From: VAZQ01 sp963841705
GTDB taxonomy: Bacteria > Pseudomonadota > Alphaproteobacteria > Rhizobiales > Xanthobacteraceae
Reading direction: 5' to 3'
Length of the DNA: 64,000 nucleotides
Assembly (NCBI GenBank): GCA_963841705.1
Contig: CAWJDY010000025.1
Location: forward strand, 1 to 64,000
Shown here: one piece after another, positions 61,137 through 64,000 of the stretch
Layout: every line of letters starts with the position of its first letter
How positions within the stretch are numbered: the stretch's first letter is position 1
Position numbers and translations under genes: made by a program
The notes under the pieces: model-generated
The model's input: only the letters and a program-made list of their open reading frames with translations
Databases searched by the model: none
Told to the model about the DNA's origin: nothing

Positions 61137-62465
61137 TCACTGCAGCAGGTTGTCCCGCAATCGCGGGCCCGCGTATTTTTTCCGCGACAAGCCGCGCCGC
61201 TGCAGCTCCGGCACCACATGGTCCACGAGCTCCAGCAGGTTGCCCGGCGCGGAAAGGCCACGCAAAAGCATGAAGCCGCCGTTCGCGCCGGTCTCGAAAT
61301 GCCATTGCTCGAGCTTGTCGACGATCTCTTTGGGTGTGCCCGCGGCGACGAGAATGCGCTCGGTCATGAATTTCCGCCCGAACTGCTCGACGGTGAGATT
61401 GGGATCGGTGGTTTTCAGGATCTCCTCGAAGCTGCCCCAATGCACGTTCTGCGCTTTGACTTCGGCCGCGACATCGACGAGCCGCATGTCGCGGCGAAAC
61501 TGCGAGAAATCGAGCCCGTACATCGAGGAGAGCTCAATCAGGCCGGCCTCGGGCGGAATTGAATCGAGGTAGTGCTGCTCCATCTCACGCGCCTTTTCTT
61601 CCGAGTCCGCGACCTGGATGCGCACCGCCCAGAGGATCGCGCAATCGCGCGGCTTGCGTCCGAACTTGGCGAGCTTGGCGTCAAGGTCGGCGCGATGCGC
61701 CTTCATGCTCTGCATGGTGCGGCGGGTGCTGAATTGCAGGTCGGCGTAATGGGCGGCAAGATCCATCCCCGGGCCGGATTGTCCAGCCTGGATGATGACA
61801 GGGCGCCCCTGGGGCGACGGCAGCGCGGGCAACGGTCCGCGTACGTTATAATAGCGGCCGCGGAAATTGAGGACATGGACCTTGTCGGGATCGCAGAACC
61901 TGCCGGTGGCGCGGTCGAGAATGACGGCATCGCGCTCGACGCTCTCCCATAGCGCCATCGCCACGTGCAGATGCTCCTGCGCCTGGTCGTAACGCGCATC
62001 ATGCTCGATCATCTTCTCGTAGCCCCAGTTCGCCGCTTCGTTCTTGGAGCGCGAGGTCACCGCGTTCCAGGCAATGCGGCCCTTGGTGACGTGGTCGAGT
62101 GCGTTGAACGTGCGCGCGATGTGAAAGGGATGATGATAGGTCGTGGACATGGTGATGCCGAAGCCGACCCCGTCGGCCGCGCGCGCCATGCACGGAATCA
62201 TCGGCATCATGTCGTGGCGCGGCCACTTCGCTCCGTAGCTCACTGCGGCGCGATGGTTGCCGCCGTAATCCTCCGGGGTGCCGCCGGAATCGCCGAAGAA
62301 CAGAAGGTCCATGATCCCGCGCGCCGCGGCGCGCGCGATGTCCTCGTAAAATTCCGGGCTGCCGTAATAGGGATAGCCCTCCCACGAGCCGGGCATCTTC
62401 CAGAGATAGTCCGTGTGATAATGCGAGAGATCGGCAGCAAGATGAATGATTTCCGATTCGGACAT
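61137..62465 (-). CDS. LLM-class flavin-dependent monooxygenase (NtaA/DszA-type)
   Basis: 442 aa, GGGGAGCAG before ATG 62465. ARAAARGIMDLLFFGDSGGT, YHHPFHIARTFNALDHVTKG and IAWNAVTSRSKNEAANWG are features of the NtaA/SnaA/DszA group, which oxygenates C-N or C-S bonds of nitrilotriacetate, sulfones or similar. GRPVIIQAGQSGPGMDLAA is the flavin-binding region. It needs reduced FMN, given by the adjacent reductase. A Bug-type receptor gene is divergently encoded. Confidence 0.9.
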   Translation of the reverse strand: MSESEIIHLAADLSHYHTDYLWKMPGSWEGYPYYGSPEFYEDIARAAARGIMDLLFFGDSGGTPEDYGGNHRAAVSYGAKWPRHDMMPMIPCMARAADGVGFGITMSTTYHHPFHIARTFNALDHVTKGRIAWNAVTSRSKNEAANWGYEKMIEHDARYDQAQEHLHVAMALWESVERDAVILDRATGRFCDPDKVHVLNFRGRYYNVRGPLPALPSPQGRPVIIQAGQSGPGMDLAAHYADLQFSTRRTMQSMKAHRADLDAKLAKFGRKPRDCAILWAVRIQVADSEEKAREMEQHYLDSIPPEAGLIELSSMYGLDFSQFRRDMRLVDVAAEVKAQNVHWGSFEEILKTTDPNLTVEQFGRKFMTERILVAAGTPKEIVDKLEQWHFETGANGGFMLLRGLSAPGNLLELVDHVVPELQRRGLSRKKYAGPRLRDNLLQ

Positions 62466-62500
62466 GGACTGCTCCCCGGCCGACGTAGCCTCTCCACCGC

Positions 62501-62529
62501 GTAGGGGCGGGTTTGAAACCCGCCCCTAC
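62501..62529. repeat. GTAGGGGCGGGTTT palindrome
   Basis: GTAGGGGCGGGTTT, G, AAACCCGCCCCTAC: perfect 14-bp arms, identical to 40775-40803. It lies in the divergent promoter region of the monooxygenase and Bug-receptor genes. Confidence 0.9.
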
Positions 62530-62613
62530 AAGGCCCGCGTCGCAGTGACGTTTAAATCCACACGATACCCAGTTCGCGCTTTTTCGAAAGAGCCGTTGCG
62601 GCTATTTTCATGC

Positions 62614-63603
62614 ATGATGGTTCCAGCATCTCGCCTCTACGCTTTCGTCCTGGCGCCCGTCCTGCTTGCGTTCGGGCCAGTCCTCGCAACGGCGCAGGAG
62701 CCAGGACACGACTGGCCGACGCGGCCGGTCAGGGTCATCGTTCCCTACGGCCCCGGCGGAATCGCCGACCTGCTTGTGCGCCTCACCACGGAACGGCTGG
62801 CGAAAATATTCGGGCAGTCGTTCGTGCTGGAGAACCGGCCGGGCGGCGGCGGAGTCGTCGGGCTGGAATTTGCCGCGCACGCAGCCAACGACGGCTACAC
62901 TCTGGCAGAGGCCGGCAGCTCCCAGTTCTCCGTCGTCCCGCTGATGCAGAAGGTCAACTACGATCCGGTCAAGGACTTGACCCCGATCAGCATGATCGCG
63001 GTGAACGGCATGGCGCTCGCCGTCAACGCCGATCTTCCCGTTCGCTCGGTCGCCGAATTCATCGCCTACGCCAAGGCCAATCCCGGCAAGCTCAATTATG
63101 GTACCGGCGGCGTTGGCACAAACAGCCATCTCGTTCCTGCTGCCTTTGCCGCGCGCACCGGCATCGATATCGTCGCGATTCCGTACCAGAGCACGCCCGC
63201 ATCCATTCTCGCGCTGATTGCCGACACGGTGCAGGTCTTTTTCGGCAACATCCCTGACATCGTGGAATCGGTCCGCGGGGGCCAGGTCCGCCTGCTGGCC
63301 TTGTCCAACGCCAAACGCATTCCGCAATTTCCCGATACTCCCACTGTGGCAGAGACCGTGCCCGGCTTCGTCATGACTGGCTGGAACGGATATTTCGCTC
63401 CCGCAGGGACACCGCGCTCCATCATCCGGCGCATGTCCGCGGCGATGGCGACCGTCTGCCGGGATCCCGAGGTCGTCAACACCATGAACAGATTGAGCCT
63501 CGAGCCTGTCGGCGACACGCCGGAGGAGCTGGCCGAGGTCATTCGGCAGGAGCTGCCCGTCTACGCTGCGGCGGTCGAAGCCGCCGGCTTGCGCCGCAAG
63601 TAG
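62614..63603 (+). CDS. Bug-family tripartite tricarboxylate transporter receptor
   Basis: 329 aa from ATG 62614 (start uncertain, weak ribosome site). Signal peptide YAFVLAPVLLAFGPVLATA, then WPTRPVRVIVPYGPGGIADL, the Bug hallmark. LENRPGGGGVVGLEFAAHAA, DLTPISMIAVNGMALAVNAD and LNYGTGGVGTNSHLVPAAFA follow. These periplasmic receptors bind carboxylates for TctAB. No tctA or tctB is in the window, so the receptor is an orphan. It may bind the substrate of the adjacent monooxygenase (inference). Confidence 0.9.
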   Translation: MMVPASRLYAFVLAPVLLAFGPVLATAQEPGHDWPTRPVRVIVPYGPGGIADLLVRLTTERLAKIFGQSFVLENRPGGGGVVGLEFAAHAANDGYTLAEAGSSQFSVVPLMQKVNYDPVKDLTPISMIAVNGMALAVNADLPVRSVAEFIAYAKANPGKLNYGTGGVGTNSHLVPAAFAARTGIDIVAIPYQSTPASILALIADTVQVFFGNIPDIVESVRGGQVRLLALSNAKRIPQFPDTPTVAETVPGFVMTGWNGYFAPAGTPRSIIRRMSAAMATVCRDPEVVNTMNRLSLEPVGDTPEELAEVIRQELPVYAAAVEAAGLRRK

Positions 63604-63723
63604 CGAAATGTCAGGTACCGTCAGCGTGGGGAGCCCGCCACGCTCGTGCCTCGCGCCGTCATTCTTGACGCGCGAGCGAGCATTAGCGAGCGAGCCTCGA
63701 AGGATCGGGCGCGAGGAGACCGC

Positions 63724-64000
63724 ATGGGTGCACTGGAGGACAAGCTTGCGCGCATGGGCTACACGCTGCCGCCGCCGTTCCAGTTTCCCAATCCGAACCG
63801 AACCGGCTGCGTGGTGGTCGGAACGATCGTGTTCGTCTCCGGCCACGGACGTGACCTCCCCTCGCTGCCGAACGTCAAGCACAAAGGCAAGGTCGGTCGG
63901 GATCTCACGATCGAGGAGGGATATGCGACCGCGCGCGCCGTGGCGCTGTCCATGCTTGCCAGCCTCAAGCAGCAGCTCGGCGAGCTCGATCGGATCAAGC
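63724..64000 (+). CDS. RidA/YjgF-family protein, 3' end cut by window
   Basis: GAGGAG lies five nt before ATG 63724. It opens MGALEDKLARMGYTLPPPFQ, then CVVVGTIVFVSGHGRDLPSL and ATARAVALSMLASLKQQLGE, the conserved region of RidA-like deaminases, which hydrolyse enamine/imine intermediates. 92 codons are present and the frame runs off the window end. It is likely co-transcribed with the Bug receptor gene. Confidence 0.87.
   Translation, partial: MGALEDKLARMGYTLPPPFQFPNPNRTGCVVVGTIVFVSGHGRDLPSLPNVKHKGKVGRDLTIEEGYATARAVALSMLASLKQQLGELDRIK

Overview
The window is high-GC bacterial DNA. The gene content points to an alphaproteobacterium of the order Hyphomicrobiales, Bradyrhizobium/Rhodopseudomonas/Xanthobacteraceae-like: box-pathway benzoyl-CoA genes, a bacterial Ku, many orphan substrate-binding proteins, class III CoA-transferases, a Bug-family receptor, and intergenic palindromes with GTAGGGTGGGTTA ends. 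The genus is inference. No tRNA, rRNA or CRISPR array was found.

Region 1 (1-12.1 kb) is a scarred mobile block. Two paralogous soluble histidine kinases with four and three GAF domains (786-3797, 9515-11971) flank a tyrosine recombinase that ends at a nonsense codon, two fragments of ABC substrate-binding protein genes, a ModA-like binding protein, a COG4705 membrane protein, a truncated DUF1801 gene and a complete 1618-bp IS1182-like element (18-bp perfect inverted repeats, 4-bp GGCA target duplication). Diverged 52-bp copies of one repeat lie outside both kinases.

Region 2 (12.2-31 kb) is catabolism and transport: an orphan TRAP receptor, a DUF4331 protein, and an operon of a secreted YVTN beta-propeller, an ABC ATPase without a canonical start codon, and two permeases with no binding protein. 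Then come a DapA-family aldolase, an amidase, an ABM-like protein plus a MaiA-type isomerase, a Rieske ring-hydroxylating oxygenase pair, a decayed coxM-coxS-coxG cluster, Ku, and an AMACR-like racemase with a TfdA-like dioxygenase.

Region 3 (31-40.6 kb) is a minus-strand block centred on boxR-hydrolase-boxC-boxB. Two abutting TGCA-N6-TGCA sites, matching the known BzdR/BoxR operator, lie just upstream of boxR. A CoA-transferase, a DsbA-fold protein, a COG0523 GTPase and an LVIVD propeller precede it. No benzoate-CoA ligase and no boxA are present.

Region 4 (41-64 kb) holds bioB beside a NitT/TauT-type ABC transporter, hypothetical genes, a sugar kinase and a corA remnant. A znu-type zinc operon follows, with a perfect 15-bp Zur-like palindrome and an unlisted 53-aa His-rich membrane peptide as its first gene. 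Next are an SPFH protein, a His-rich COG0523 metallochaperone with a WD40 partner, an ornithine-decarboxylase-family gene behind a structured leader, htpG, a two-component flavin monooxygenase pair, a Bug receptor and a RidA-family gene cut by the window end.

No complete new defence or mobile system is evident. The most notable signals are the tandem BoxR-type operators, the propeller-ABC operon, the GAF-swapped kinase pair, the zinc operon small peptide, the decayed cox genes and the structured palindrome families.
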